DNA of 64,000 bases from Bursaphelenchus xylophilus (taxonomy: Eukaryota > Nematoda > Chromadorea > Rhabditida > Aphelenchoididae): assembly GCA_904066235.2 (NCBI GenBank), contig CAJFCV020000002.1:9920001-9984000 (forward strand). The letters are read 5' to 3'. Within the stretch, counting starts at the first letter, position 1. The number at the start of each line of letters is the position of its first letter. Shown here piece after piece: positions 11,595-23,146 of this stretch. The notes beneath the pieces were generated by a model. That model was not told the origin of the DNA. It did not search any database and saw nothing but the letters and a program-made list of their open reading frames with translations. Both the position numbers and the translations under genes were made by a program.

Positions 11595-14500
11595 TCGTGG
11601 ATGGACTCCGAACATCGGGTGATCCTGAACGTGGGCGGCGTTCGCCATGAGACTTATCAGCATGTGCTCAAGAAGATCCCAGCCACGCGGTTGTCAAGGC
11701 AGGTTTCACATTCATCACAGGAATACAGTAGCATAAAGCACAACGTATTTTAAAATTATTGTTTCAGGCTAACGCCAAATTTGGCAAATTATGACCCAGT
11801 TCTCAACGAGTATTTTTTCGACCGGCATCCGGGTAAGGTTTGCAGAGTTTTTTGATTGAAAATAGCAAAGAAACGGACTTATCTTTTTGCTAGGCTTAAA
11901 AAAATTTTTTTGAAAAGGAGGTTTCAAGAAATTTTTTTTTGCGTTGTGCAAGAGAAACAAATAGGCTAAAAATTGCTTCGCACGGTGCAGTCCCAAAAGT
12001 AAGCTAGAAATCGCTTCACACAGTGCAGTCCAAAAAATAGGCTAAAAATTGCATCGCACAGTGCAGCCCAAAAAATTGCTGAGAAATTGCTTTGCAAGGT
12101 GCAGTCAAAAAATAGGCTGAAAATTGCTTCGCACGGTTCAATTCAAAAAATTGCTTAGAAATCGCATTGCAAGGTGCAGTCAAAAAATAGGCTAAAAATT
12201 GCATCGCACAGTGCAGTCCAAAAATAGACTAGAAATCGCTTCGCACGGTGCAGTCCAAAAAATAGGCTGAAAATTGCTTCGCACAGTGCAGTCCAAAAAA
12301 TTGGTTACAAATCGCTTTGCACAGTGCGCTTTTTAATTGTTGCATTTTTTGTCAACAAAAAATATTTAATAATTTTAGTGATGCATAGCGAGTGTTTTGA
12401 CGTCGCTAAAAATTTTCATAAATCAATTTTATGTCAAAAATAGAAAAAAAATATGTGTTTTTTTTTTGGGTATTTTTCCTACTATAAATTCCAAATGCAA
12501 TTCTCCGTATTTTAGGGGTATTTGCGATGATTTTGAATTACTACCGGACGGGTAAACTCCACTATCCCGTGGACGTTTGTGGGCCTTTATTCGAGGACGA
12601 GCTCGAGTTTTGGGGCCTCGATTCGAATCAAGTGGAGCCCTGTTGTTGGATGACCTACACGCAGCATCGGGATACGCAAGAGACGTTAGCCGTAATCGAG
12701 AGCTTGGACAATGATATTGACCCTCAAACGGCCGAGGAAGTCGCGAAAAAATTCGGCTGGGAAGATGATTATTTCAATGGAAGCCTGTCCTGGTGGCAGC
12801 GGATCAAACCTCAAGTGTGGCAAATGTTCGACGAACCATGGTCGTCGAGATATGCTAGGGTAAGAGGGGATTTTGGGTGGATTTTTGCAATTTTGGGCAG
12901 AAAATTGGTAAAACCGGAGTTAAAAGAGGCAATTTTTTTTCAAATTTTCAATCATTCTAAAAAAATATCCGCCTACCTTGCGACCACGTATTTTACCCAA
13001 AAAAGACAAAAATTTTAATTTTTTTGTCAAAAAATCCCCAAAAAATTAAATTTTCCAACGAAAAACTGCGCAAATTTTTTTCCTACCTTTCTAATCCACA
13101 TTTTTCTTTTTAAAATCCCTCACATTGCTGAAATATTTCCGAATTTTACTTCCGCACCCTTTCCTTTCACTTTTCTCTCCAAAGCCGAGCGAGAAAAGGA
13201 CCTTCCTCGCGAATGTTTTATTAGTCGAGTCGGTAATGCGCGCGCTTTCCACGCGAAAGAACGCGGGTTCGACTCCGGCCGGCCGGATGATTCCACTTCG
13301 GTGGGTATATTTGCTACTCTTGATTGCTTCCTTGATGACAAAAACCTAACTGACGGTCCTTTTGATATTTTGCGCAGTTTTCTAATATTTTTTAGTGTTA
13401 TAGACCTGATTTACTTTTAAGAAACTTTACTTTTCCGTAATTTTTCAGCTCAATCTATAGCAAAAAAACAAGTTTCGTATAAGATATATATACATACGTA
13501 CAAGTAAAATATTTTTTCAGGTAGTTTCAATAACCTCAATTTTCTTCATCATTCTCTCCATTGTTTGTTTTTGCCTCAAGACCGAGCCTCGGATGCGGGT
13601 ACCCGATCTCAACATTCGACCGATGGATTTGTCGAATAAATCCGGAAATATTCCGTATCATGATACAGGACAGCACGATATTTCGGCCAGACATACGGGT
13701 CATTATTCTCGAGGCTCCAGTTTTTCCGTGGAGAAAATTAAAACTCGGTAAGTTGAAGTTTATTTTCGGTTCCATAAATCAAAGTTGGGTCTCACCACGA
13801 AAACACTGACCTCAGGAATCTTGAAAAAAAATTAAAATTCTGTCACGTACAGTCACTACGGTTAATCACCAACTAATTTTTTCAAGTTTCGGGTAATAAA
13901 TTTTGGTCCCACCACGAAAACCCTGATAATAATGAAATCCCTCTAAATCCTCCTAAATTTCAGCGCACATCCTCACTTCTTCTACCTAGAGCTAATCGCC
14001 AATATTTGGTTTACCTGGGAGATCCTGATGCGTCTGATTTTCTCGCCAAATGCCGTTCATTTCATCAAAAGTCCCATAAATATCATCGATTTCATCGCGA
14101 CCGCCTCGTTCTACGCGGATTGGTTTTTGGAGTGGTACCTGGATGGAAATCATCGGGATACGATCGAATTCTTCAACATTGTTCGGATATTCCGGCTGTT
14201 CAAGTTGACTCAACATTCGAGTGGGCTGAATATCTTGATTGAGACGTTCAAGGCGTCAGCTAGGGTAAGATAAATTAGTTTTTGAAAAAATAAAAATTTT
14301 TTTGAGAAATTGGATTTTTAAGGGTAAAATACGAAGTATGCAAGGCGGTTTTGCCGTAGGAAATATTTTCATTTCTTTGATTTTTGAAGATTCATATATT
14401 GGTGAGCTGCGCCCAGGCTTTAGTCAAAAGGCTTATAATTGAAATGAGATATTAAAGAAAAGTAAAATACGTCCCCTCCTATTTTCCATTCGAACTTTTA

Positions 14501-16515
14501 CAGAATTTGTAAAATTTTCAATTGGCGAGCTGCGCCCTAGCTTCATCGAAAATATTGAGAATTTTGTGCATTTTCTATTAATTTAGGGGTAAGATACGCC
14601 ATTTGTGAGATATACCGAAATTTTAACACACATTGAAAAATTTTAATCCGTCATGCTGACGTATTTTCTAGATTTTTTTGAAAAATTTGCAATAGAAAAT
14701 TTTAGAAAATGAATTTCAGGAACTGCTATTGTTGATGTTTTTCGTGTTGTTGGGGACGGTCATGTTCGCATCGCTGATGTATTACGCTGAGAGAGTTGGG
14801 AATAACCCGGACAATCAGTTCGAATCCATTCCACTAGGGCTTTGGCACTCGTTGATTTGCATCACAACGGTGGGATTTGGGGACATGGTAAGTTATAAAT
14901 ACAATTTAAAAAGGTATTTTACATTTTTTTCCAAAAAATCCGTCATGATGACATTATTAATTCTGGTTTTTGAGAAAAAATTTATTTTTTTTTTTTGATT
15001 TTCAAATTTTGCATTTCTTTGGACGTATTTTACCTCAAATTTCATAACCTCGTATTCTAGGTGCCCCACACTTACTATGGAATGGTAGTTGGCTCCTTCT
15101 GTGCCTTAATGGGTGTCCTTACAATCGCCCTTCCCGTTCCCGTGATTGTCTCAAATTTTGCCATGTTCTACTCGCATGCTAAGGCCAGGTAAGACAATAT
15201 CTTTAGTTCATAAAACTAATTCTTTTATTTTTTATTTCACAAGGAAAGTACTTCTATGGGGTGTGGAATTACCGGTCGAGATATATATCAAAAAATTCGC
15301 AAAAAATTTCTGATTCAGAATATATATAAATTAGCTGCCTAATTTTGGTCTGATGACATGTTTTTGTCCTCAGAAGTTTTCTCGCGACACAATGCAAGTG
15401 TCTTTTTGACCGTGTTTTTACCAATAAAAAAATTTTGTTTTGTGCTAAAATAAATTTTGAGGCCTTGACAAGCCTTAAAATATCAAATTGGATTACAACT
15501 ACACCTTAAAGGTAATTCCAATGTAAAAAATATGTTCTAGTGTGGCAAAAGGAATCGAACCCGTCCCCTTCGGATTCCCAATCTAGCGCTCTAACCACTC
15601 GGCCACTCCGCTCTCTTCCGAGGGAAGAGACCGAGCGCGCTTTTGTTGCCGCAGATTTTTTTCCTCGAGAAGTACATTTATTGATAAAACTCGTTGATAG
15701 ACCAAAATTAGGCAGCTAATTTTTATATATTCTGAATCAGAAAATTTTTGCGAATTTTTTGATATATATCTTGACCGGTATTTCCACACCCCATAGAAGT
15801 ACTTTCCTTGTCAAATCTTTTGATCTGCCTTCTATTTTCCCGCCAAAAAATCAAATGGTTCGTTTCAAAAGAAAAAATAAAGCGAGTCGAAAGCCGTGCC
15901 TCATTGGCTCAGGGGCAGAGCGTCTGTCTAGTAAACAGAAGGTCGCTGGTTCGATTCCAGCATGAGGCAGTCTTCTTTTTTGAAGTTTCTAGGTTGTTTT
16001 TAGTAACGTTATGATGCCAATTAAAATTACTGTTATATTTTTAAGTCTTTTTGCGGTAGATTGTATTTTTTTAACAAAAAATAGTCAAAAAATCCCGGCT
16101 TTTTCGAATTTTCGAAAAATTTTTGTTAAAAAAATTAAAATTACGGACTTTCCGAAGAATTTTTAATCCTATCTCTTTCATTTTCAGATCAAAACTTCCA
16201 AAAAGAAGACGCAGGGTTCTGCAGCCCCACGAAATCAAACCGATTGTCGGCCGAACAACAACCGCCACTCTCCTCTCAACCATCGCGAATCGAAATCAAT
16301 CCGCCGCGCAGACTCCGACCAACCCACTAGCACCTTTTGCTGCAGCGCAAAATCTTTTCGTCCAAAATCCACCAAAGCGAAGGAGCAGCAAATCAAGTCT
16401 GCTGAGCGCGGACGGTCCGAATACGGAGAAGAGGAACTCAACGAGCTCGAATTGCAATCACAAACACTCAAGGGACAATGGGAGAGCCAACGAGGGCGCC
16501 AATAAGCTTCTGTGA
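11595..16515 (+). CDS. Shaw/Kv3-type voltage-gated K+ channel, common exons
   Basis: Exons: 11595-11698, 11768-11832, 12516-12859, 13521-13747, 13964-14264, 14720-14887, 15061-15188 and 16188-16515. They give 552 residues from ATG 11601. The T1 tetramerisation domain opens [13 protein letters not shown] and keeps the non-Shaker zinc site H-x5-C-x20-CC (HYPVDVC ... EPCCW). S1-S3 follow in exons 5-6. S4 reads [15 protein letters not shown], with Gln where related channels usually have Arg. The pore reads TTVGFGDM rather than TTVGYGDM. S6 has the Kv PVPVIVSNF gate. The tail is basic and Ser-rich (KRRRRVLQ). The closest relatives I recognise are nematode EGL-36/SHW. It forms a delayed-rectifier pore in the plasma membrane of nerve or muscle. 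Intron 2 (11699-11767) must use a GC donor to keep the frame. No poly(A) signal is obvious close to the stop; an AATAAA lies at 16861. Confidence 0.95.
11940..12332. repeat. About 40-bp tandem repeat built on the GCACNGTGC palindrome
   Basis: About ten units of roughly 40 bases each contain (A/G)AAATTGCTTCGCAC and GTGCAGTCCAAAAAATAGGCT. Unlike other arrays of this palindrome, the spacer here repeats with the palindrome. It fills much of the channel intron 11833-12515. Confidence 0.9.
13219..13285 (+). pseudogene. tRNA-like sequence in a channel intron
   Basis: The T-loop/B box GGTTCGACTCC is perfect. TAGTCGAGTCGG upstream resembles an A box at the right distance. The T stem has a mismatch and no acceptor stem can be formed, so this is a tRNA remnant rather than a working gene. 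It lies in the intron 12860-13520 on the sense strand. Confidence 0.5.
15239..15811. mobile_element. Family B inverted-repeat element B1 with internal tRNA-like unit
   Basis: Both ends carry about 110 bases of inverted repeat, starting CAAGGAAAGTACTTCTATGG and reaching the ATTAGCTGCCTAATTTTGGT segment. The centre holds a tRNA-like sequence (15541-15613, minus). It has no protein frame. It belongs with B2 (36435-37020) and B3 (48544-49903) and sits in the last intron of the channel gene. Confidence 0.85.
15541..15613 (-). pseudogene. tRNA-like sequence (Leu/Ser type) inside element B1
   Basis: Read on the minus strand it has an A box, TGGCCGAGTGG, as in Leu and Ser tRNAs, and a perfect B box, GGTTCGATTCC, about 45 bases later. 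The 5' and 3' ends do not pair into an acceptor stem. It is a pol III promoter unit rather than a functional tRNA. Confidence 0.75.
15898..15969 (+). tRNA. tRNA-Thr (AGT)
   Basis: It forms a full cloverleaf: acceptor stem GCCTCAT/ATGAGGC with 7 pairs, D stem GCTC/GAGC, anticodon stem TCTGT/ACAGA around loop CTAGTAA (anticodon AGT), and T arm GCTGG-TTCGATT-CCAGC. It has no intron. It lies in the last intron of the K+ channel gene on the same strand, 87 bases after element B1. Confidence 0.97.
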
Positions 16516-16830
16516 TAGAAAAATTTTTTGAGTTTTTGTCAGAATTAGGATTTATACCTTGTTTTACAGCATAATTAGGAATTTTATTGTATTTTTAGAC
16601 TTTTTTTATCTTTTGGAGCTTAACAATGTGTCTAGAGGGCGTCAAGAAGGAGATTTAGAGAATTTTTTCAAAATTTTTCAAATTTCTGCCGAAAAAGGGA
16701 GATTTTTCCTAATTTTCTGAAAGTTTTAGCCTTCCATATAACTCTATCGAGGCTCAGAGAGATGGTCCATAATCTACGTTCCATTACTATTCCAAAAAAT
16801 GGGCCAAAATTTCCGGAATTTAAACTTTCT
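16516..16830 (+). other. 3' flank of the K+ channel gene
   Basis: This is A/T-rich sequence after the stop with no gene visible. A canonical AATAAA is first met at 16861, inside the neighbouring tRNA-like remnant, so the true polyadenylation site is unclear. Confidence 0.4.
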
Positions 16831-16900
16831 TCCAGTGGGATTCGAACCCGCAACCTTTTGAATAAAAATTTAAATTTTTACCACTAAACTACGGAGACAC
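16831..16900 (-). pseudogene. Degenerate tRNA-like sequence
   Basis: The minus strand shows TAGTTTAGTGG (A-box like) and a perfect B box, GGTTCGAATCC, but the anticodon region is an A/T run and the stems do not form. I see no clear inverted-repeat element around it. Confidence 0.5.
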
Positions 16901-17438
16901 ATTAACTTCTATGTCTCTACAGAAATTCTGAGCCTATATACAACCAAATTACAGTACTCCTTTATCAAATTTCCCCCAAATTCACTCCAATTTTCACTTG
17001 ATGCCCTCAGGCGAAACAATCTCAACCCGTACTTCAGATTACAAAAACCATCTCATATCATACATCTCCATTACCACATTTACCCATATGTGTTTCAGCG
17101 GCCAGTGACTTTTAGATTTTTCGCAAATTTCTACTTACTGCTACCCGGTTCCAAGTCTAACAAGAATTATATACAATCAACCTCATAATTTGAAAGTTTC
17201 TGTTACAGCAAACATTGTTTGTTCATTTCTTTCAAGAATTTATGAATTTTCAATTTATAAATTATGAAATTTATCGAATTTTGGCATTTTTGGAAATGGC
17301 GAGCTGCGCCCAGGCTAAGTTGATTTTACCGAAATGAAGGTAAATTTGTTGAAAAATGAACTTTAAAATACACCATTTAGATGAAATGAAATTTTATTGG
17401 GCCAAAAACCTCCATTTTTGCCGTATTTTTGCCAATTA

Positions 17439-18930
17439 TACTCCGCGTACAATGTTTTGACCCCCCTTCTAACTCGGCCCAAAGTGTACCAATTGGGACC
17501 AAATTTGGTATGTAGTCTACTTACAGGCTAGTAACAAAAAATAACATAGCAAGACAAAACATTTTGTTGAATTTCAAAATCTAGGAGCAATTTTCAAAAA
17601 TCACCTTAAAAAATCGAGGAAAAAGTTTTGACCCCCCCTTGAAAAAAGTTAGATATCACCAGCGGATGCCACGCAAACCTATTGTAACCGACGTCCCATA
17701 CCTGAATACAGGTTTATAAATGGTTTTCCGTTGAATGCTTCGTTGCATTTGAGGATTCAACGCGTTAAACCGTTTTTGATGTAGAGGTGCCCAAAATGGT
17801 AAAAATCTTGCCCTAGAGTTTTCCTAGAGCACTAAACTGGGCTTATATTATGTTATTTAGACCTGTATTTACCTTCTCCTTTCGATAAAAGTGCATGGTG
17901 GCCTGGCGGTGTAGATTCGGCAGATACCCTCTTGTCATGCCCAGCCTTGGTGAGCCATTTGCCCTTTGACTCAAGGTCGAGATGTGGCCGTTAGGTCCTC
18001 AATGTAATCCTGAGACTCCTAGTTAGTCTCAAAAAAAGAATAAACTCCCGCTGACACGGTCTCGTATGGTTTTCAGGCGCAACATCGCCGACCTGCACCT
18101 TAACGAAAAACCCGCGTTTTTCAAATGGATTTTTAGCCACCAAAAACGGCTTTAATTTGATGGACCAGGTAATTTAAGACGCTACAGCAACCACCATACT
18201 CATTTGAGACGTATGAAACGCCAAATTGGAGGTGGGGATGTCATCGTACTCGGGGTCATCTACAGTAACGGCAAACTCAAGATTAAGGTGAATGAAACCC
18301 ATTACAAAACGTGTCAAATCGAAACATTTTACATTACTGAGAGTAACTAGGAGTCTCAGGATTACACTGAGGACCTAACGACCACATCTCGACCTTGAGT
18401 CAAAGAGCAAATGGCTCACCAAGGCTGGGCATGACAAGAGCTTATCTGCCGAATCTACACCGCCAGGCCACCATGCACTTTTATCGAAAGGAGAAGGTAA
18501 ATACAGGTCTAAAGCACATAATATAAACCCAATTTAGAGCTCTAGGAAAGCGCTAGGGCAAGATTTTTACAATTTTGGGCAGCTCTACATCAAAAACGGT
18601 TTAACGCGTTGAATCCTCAAATGCAACGAAGCATTCAACGGAAAACCATTTATTAACCTGTATTCAGGTATGAGACGTCGGTTACAATAGGTTTGCGTGG
18701 CATCCGCTGGCGATATCTAACTTTTTTCAAGGGGGGGTCAAAACTTTTTCCTCGATTTTTTAAGGTGATTTTTGAAAATTGCTCCTAGATTTTGAAATTC
18801 AACTATAAGGTATGGGCTGCCATGTTGTTTTTTGTTACTAGCCTGTGAGTAGACTACATACCAAATTTGGTCCCAATTGGTTCACTTTGGACCGAGTTAG
18901 AAGGGGGGTCAAAACATTGTACGCGGAGTA
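17439..18930. mobile_element. Large foldback element (family E), about 1.5 kb
   Basis: Two arms of about 590 bases are inverted copies of each other: 17439 to about 18030, and about 18340 to 18930. They start TACTCCGCGTACAATGTTTT and are flanked by TA on both sides, which points to a TA target duplication. The 310-base centre has no protein frame. Each arm contains TGGCCTGGCGGTG and GGTCGAGATG about 75 bases apart, a faint echo of pol III A and B boxes. The arms are over 90% alike by eye, so insertion is fairly recent or the arms are being homogenised. Confidence 0.9.
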
Positions 18931-19022
18931 TATATTATCCATGACATCAAAAATCAAAAAAATAAAATTTATCCCAAATAAAATCAACAATCAATAAAGA
19001 TTATAACAGAAGCTGGTCTGAG

Positions 19023-20999
19023 CTACCGATTCAGCCCTTTTTCCATCAAAACGGATCCAGTGAATGGCAAGGGCTTCAAATAATATACAATTCTGTTGAC
19101 CTTCCCTCCTCTCGGTTCGAATATTTCCTTTGTCGTCATGAATCTGAGCTTGACAAAGTCCGAATTCTCCGTGATCCGGTCAACATCGTCTATCAGTAAA
19201 GTGGCTTGGAGATTCGGGTCGTCCGACGCTTGGATCATTTGCTCGCAAACTCTCGGAGGGTATACTGTATTGGCGAAAGGTACCGTAATATCCCGTTGCG
19301 AGAGCTTGGAAAGCATGTGAAATTGAGGCGGAGGAAGACTGATGGTCTCTAAAATACAGCAATGAGTAAAAATTTCGAAAAAAAACAAAATTTTTAAAAA
19401 TTACTTTTTAAAAATTTTAATCGTAAAAGTACAATAAACATCAAAAATAGATTGTAAAATACGCATCAAAAAAGAAGGTAAAAATTTTCTATCGGTAACA
19501 CGCAAAAAACCCATAAAATCAGCTTTTTTGAGATCGGCGAGCTGCGCCCGATCTTAAGCCTAGAAAAAGGAGAAATTAAAAAATTTATGTCATTATCGGC
19601 TAAAATTCGTTCTTAATAATCATGTTCTCATCAATTTCCCCTCAAAATCATTTCATTTTTTCATCGGCGAGCTGCGCCCGAGCTTGAACTGAATTTCACA
19701 AATTTCTTGAAATTTTTGTGTAAAATACCTTCCACGAAGTACAATTCGTATTTCAAAAAATTTTTTTCAATATTACGCATGTATATCTTCTCGACAAGAC
19801 TAAAGAGTACAAAATATACCTACTCTCCACCACACTTTTCCGCAGCGCCTCCTCCGGTGAGATCCACATTGATTCGGTCATTTCTCGCTCGCAATGGACG
19901 ACTTTCTCATCAAATCGGCTCAACTGGATCGTATAAAACATGGCGTCGAATCTTCGCGGGAAAGAGTTTGGAGTTAGCCACCGTGAGAATGGCTTCAGAA
20001 TCCCCACGTCGGCCAGATTTCGTGGAGAAAACATCTGCTCAAAAAGCTTGGGATTCTCTCTGACCTGGAATACAAGTATATTCAGTCAAATTGAAGAGGT
20101 TTTCGACAGAGGGAAACACTTGACTCAAGATGAGTCAAGTGTTTCTCTTGGAGCAAAATGATAAAGAATGATCAAAATTTGATGCCCGCTATTGCAAATG
20201 GGGCCAAAATTAGCGGAATCTGGTATAAACAAGAGAAAGACATGACTCAAACTTCAACTTGGGTCAAGTGTTACTCTTGGCCACAAACTAAAAAATAGTG
20301 TAATCAAAATGATTTTTCAACATGTACATGGTAAGACTAACCTATACATAGTACGAACTCATCATAAACCATTTAAAAGAAACTTTCAGAGAGAGACTTG
20401 ACTCAAAATATGGGTTGAGTCAAGTGTTCCTCTTGTACCAAAACTATCAAGAACAAAGTTAAAACTATTTCTGTTTGTCATGACTAGCAAGAAGAGCCCT
20501 AAAAACGTGCAAAAAACATCGATCTTCACCCACCTTTGTCCTCCATTCGACCAATTTGGAGTCATCTTTATTGGTGACCACCTCATTTTCCCTCAACAAA
20601 ATCCCGGCTTCCTCAAACAATTCCCTCAACGCACATATCCGAAATCCCAAATCCTCCTCCACGGAGATGTTTGCATCCTTTGCTGGGCAAAAATTCGTGA
20701 GATTTTTGTCGAACTTGAGATCATACGGATCTTCGAGTATTCCGCCCGGGAAAACCATCGAGTTCGGCATGAATTTGGCGGTGGGGCCACGCTTCATCAT
20801 CAGGATATGACGGAGCGATTGATTTACTGGAATATACAATCAAAAATTGTAGGCCTTACCCAAGTTTTCAAAGTTTTATAGTGCGCAAAAATAATCAAAA
20901 TCCAGTTTTCAATGAGAAAATTACAAAAAAATAGTATTACGACAGTAAAAACTTACTTAATACCACAGATGCTGATCGTTTCCAATTGACAGTAGACAT
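19023..20999 (-). CDS. NUDT19-like Nudix hydrolase, copy 1
   Basis: Exons on the minus strand: 20957-20999, 20534-20826, 19824-20064 and 19023-19348, giving 300 residues. The start MSTVNWKRSASVVL leads into the NUDT19-type fold. MPNSMVFPGG and the split Nudix box RELFEEAG bind metal and pyrophosphate. WLTP and RRFDAMFY segments follow, as in the family. Mammalian NUDT19 splits CoA and acyl-CoA in peroxisomes. I see no clear C-terminal peroxisome signal here (ends MEKGLNR). Exon sizes 43, 293 and 241 equal those of copy 2, which lies 358 bases upstream in the same direction. Exon 2 and its 3' flanking intron are nearly identical to copy 2 while the rest is strongly diverged. Confidence 0.9.
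20104..20440. repeat. Three CTTGACTCAA hairpins in an intron of Nudix copy 1
   Basis: Hairpins at about 20104-20151, 20233-20280 and 20389-20440 have arms of the form GAGAAACACTTGACTCAA and its complement around a 3-15 base loop. The same hairpin is found near 21744, 22310, 59905 and 60020. Each could fold in DNA or pre-mRNA. Confidence 0.75.
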
Positions 21000-21356
21000 A
21001 TTTCATCAATCAAAAAATTTTTAAAATCGACCGGTCGGTGTATCAAACTGATAAAAAATGAGCTAGAAATAATCCATAACGCTTTTTTACACTTCTTTAT
21101 TATTTTTGAAGGTATTGCACTGCTTTGAACAGAATGCCAAGAAATCAAGGTTTCGTGGTGAAACCCAAAAGAACGCCAAAACTTGAAATCCGCATTTTAT
21201 ACGCTCCGGTAATTGATTTAAAACGCATTTCTCTTGATAAAATCTGTTTATCTCTGCACAATTTTACATATCATACATCAGAGGTCATGGATAATATAAA
21301 AATCCCGTCTTTTTGAGCAAACATGGTTCTAAAAAAGACCTTCATGGCCAAACCGA

Positions 21357-23146
21357 CTATTCTAGACCCTTCTGCAAGACCTGTTGTCCAGTATACATAA
21401 TGGGGCCGGTCAAATAGACAATTCTCGAAACTTTTGGTCCGGCTGGTTCGACGATTTCCTTTTTGGTCATATATCGTAGGCCAACAAAGTCCGAGTTGTC
21501 CGTAATAAAGTCCGAATCAGGTGGGATGATTCCACATCGTATTGTGGGGTCGTCCGTGCATTCCACAATCTGTGGGCATACTCTTTCCGGATATGTTGTG
21601 GAGTCGAAAGGTAGTGTAATATCATGCTGTTGTAGGCTGATCATGGTTCGGAATTGTGGCGGAGGGACACTGAGAGACTCTGGAAATCGTATTTTAATCA
21701 ATTCCGTAATCATTTTTGATCGAATTCCATCAAAAATCGCGAGAGAAAGACTTGACTCAAATTTGGGTCAAGTCTTTCTTCGGCTGTAGAAATGTCGAAA
21801 ACAACCAATAAAGGTTAAAAATTTCCTTTTCAGAGTATTTAAGAGTCTACATAGACAATTTTCACCCAATTTTAATATGTTTGGGTCCTACCACGAAATC
21901 TCTGAATCTCAAGTGAACTGCTCAAAAATCGCTTACTTTCAACAGCAGTCTTTTGAATGCAATCCTCTGGCGATATCCACAGCGATTCGGCCATTTCTTT
22001 TTCGCAATGATAGATTTTTTCATTGAAATCTTCCAATTGCACTGTGTAAAATACGGCGTCAAATCGGCGTTTATACGCGTTCGGGGTTAACCAACGGGCG
22101 TAGGGCTGGAGAGTAGCCACATTTGCGGGTTTTTGCGGGGTAAAAAGGTGTGAAAAAAGTTGTGGATCTTTTGTAACCTGAAAAGGAAAGACTTGACTCA
22201 AATTTTTTTGAATACCAAAAAATACAAGAAATTATTCGGAAATAAATATTCTAGGTCATAAATAATGTTAACGCATCATAAACAATCCAATAATCAAGGT
22301 TTTCGGAGCAAAACTTGACTCAAAATCTGGGTTGAGTCAAGTGTTCCTCTTGAACTAAAACTATCAAGAACAATGTCAAAACCGTTTCTGTTTCTTATGA
22401 ATAGCAAGAAGAGCTCTAAAAACGTCCAAAAAACATCGATCTTCACCCACCTTTGTTCTCCATTCATCCAATTTGGGGTCATCTTTATTGGTGACCACCT
22501 CATTTTCCCTCAACAAAATCCCGGCTTCCTCAAACAATTCCCTCAACGCACATATCCGGAACCCCAAATCCTCCTCCACGGAGATGTTCGCATCGGTTCT
22601 TGCCGCAAAATTGGTGAGCTTTTTGTTGAACTTGAGATCATACGGATCTTCGAGTATTCCGCCCGGGAAAACCATCGAATTCGGCATGAATTTGGCGGTG
22701 GGGCCACGTTTCATCATCAATATATGACGTAAAGATTTGTTTACTAAAAGCTAATATTAGGTTTGTGATGAAAAACTATTTTTTTAGCAAAAACATCAGT
22801 TTCTACCTAGTACAATATAAAATATTCAAAAAATCGCATTTTTTGCAGAGGATATTGAAGATAAGCATCCGAAATATCACTAACATGATCTTTAGCAGCT
22901 TTCCATATAAGTTTTTCCCAAAAAATCGTTGATTTTCGCTGTGTTCACATCAATTTACCTAGTGCAATATAAAAAATCCTCAAAAATTGGTAAAACCCGG
23001 TGTTTTCCGATGAACTAAGACCTCTACAGCAAAAATAAAGAATAATCAAGGGTTCCATCACCTTCTCCACCTAAATTAACAAGAATAATGAAGAAAAACT
23101 CACTCAAAATCACGGACGCCGATTTTTTCCAGTTCATTTTGTTCAT
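21357..23146 (-). CDS. NUDT19-like Nudix hydrolase, copy 2
   Basis: Exons on the minus strand: 23104-23146, 22451-22743, 21937-22177 and 21357-21679, giving 299 residues from MNKMNWKKSASVIL. It has the same domain order as copy 1: MPNSMVFPGG, split Nudix box RELFEEAG, RWLTPN, RRFDAVFYTVQL, and a C-terminal block ending VLQKGLE. Splice phases and the first three exon lengths are identical to copy 1, so the pair arose by tandem duplication. Outside exon 2 the two proteins agree at only about half of positions. A shared transcript with copy 1 is possible (358-base gap) but I see no decisive signal. Confidence 0.9.
21744..21783. repeat. CTTGACTCAA hairpin
   Basis: GAGAGAAAGACTTGACTCAA faces TTGGGTCAAGTCTTTCTTC across a loop of a few bases. 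It lies in the last intron of Nudix copy 2. Confidence 0.7.
22310..22353. repeat. CTTGACTCAA hairpin
   Basis: ACTTGACTCAAAATCTGGG is followed by TTGAGTCAAGTG. It corresponds in position to the hairpin at 20389-20440 of Nudix copy 1, within the near-identical tract shared by both genes. Confidence 0.7.
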
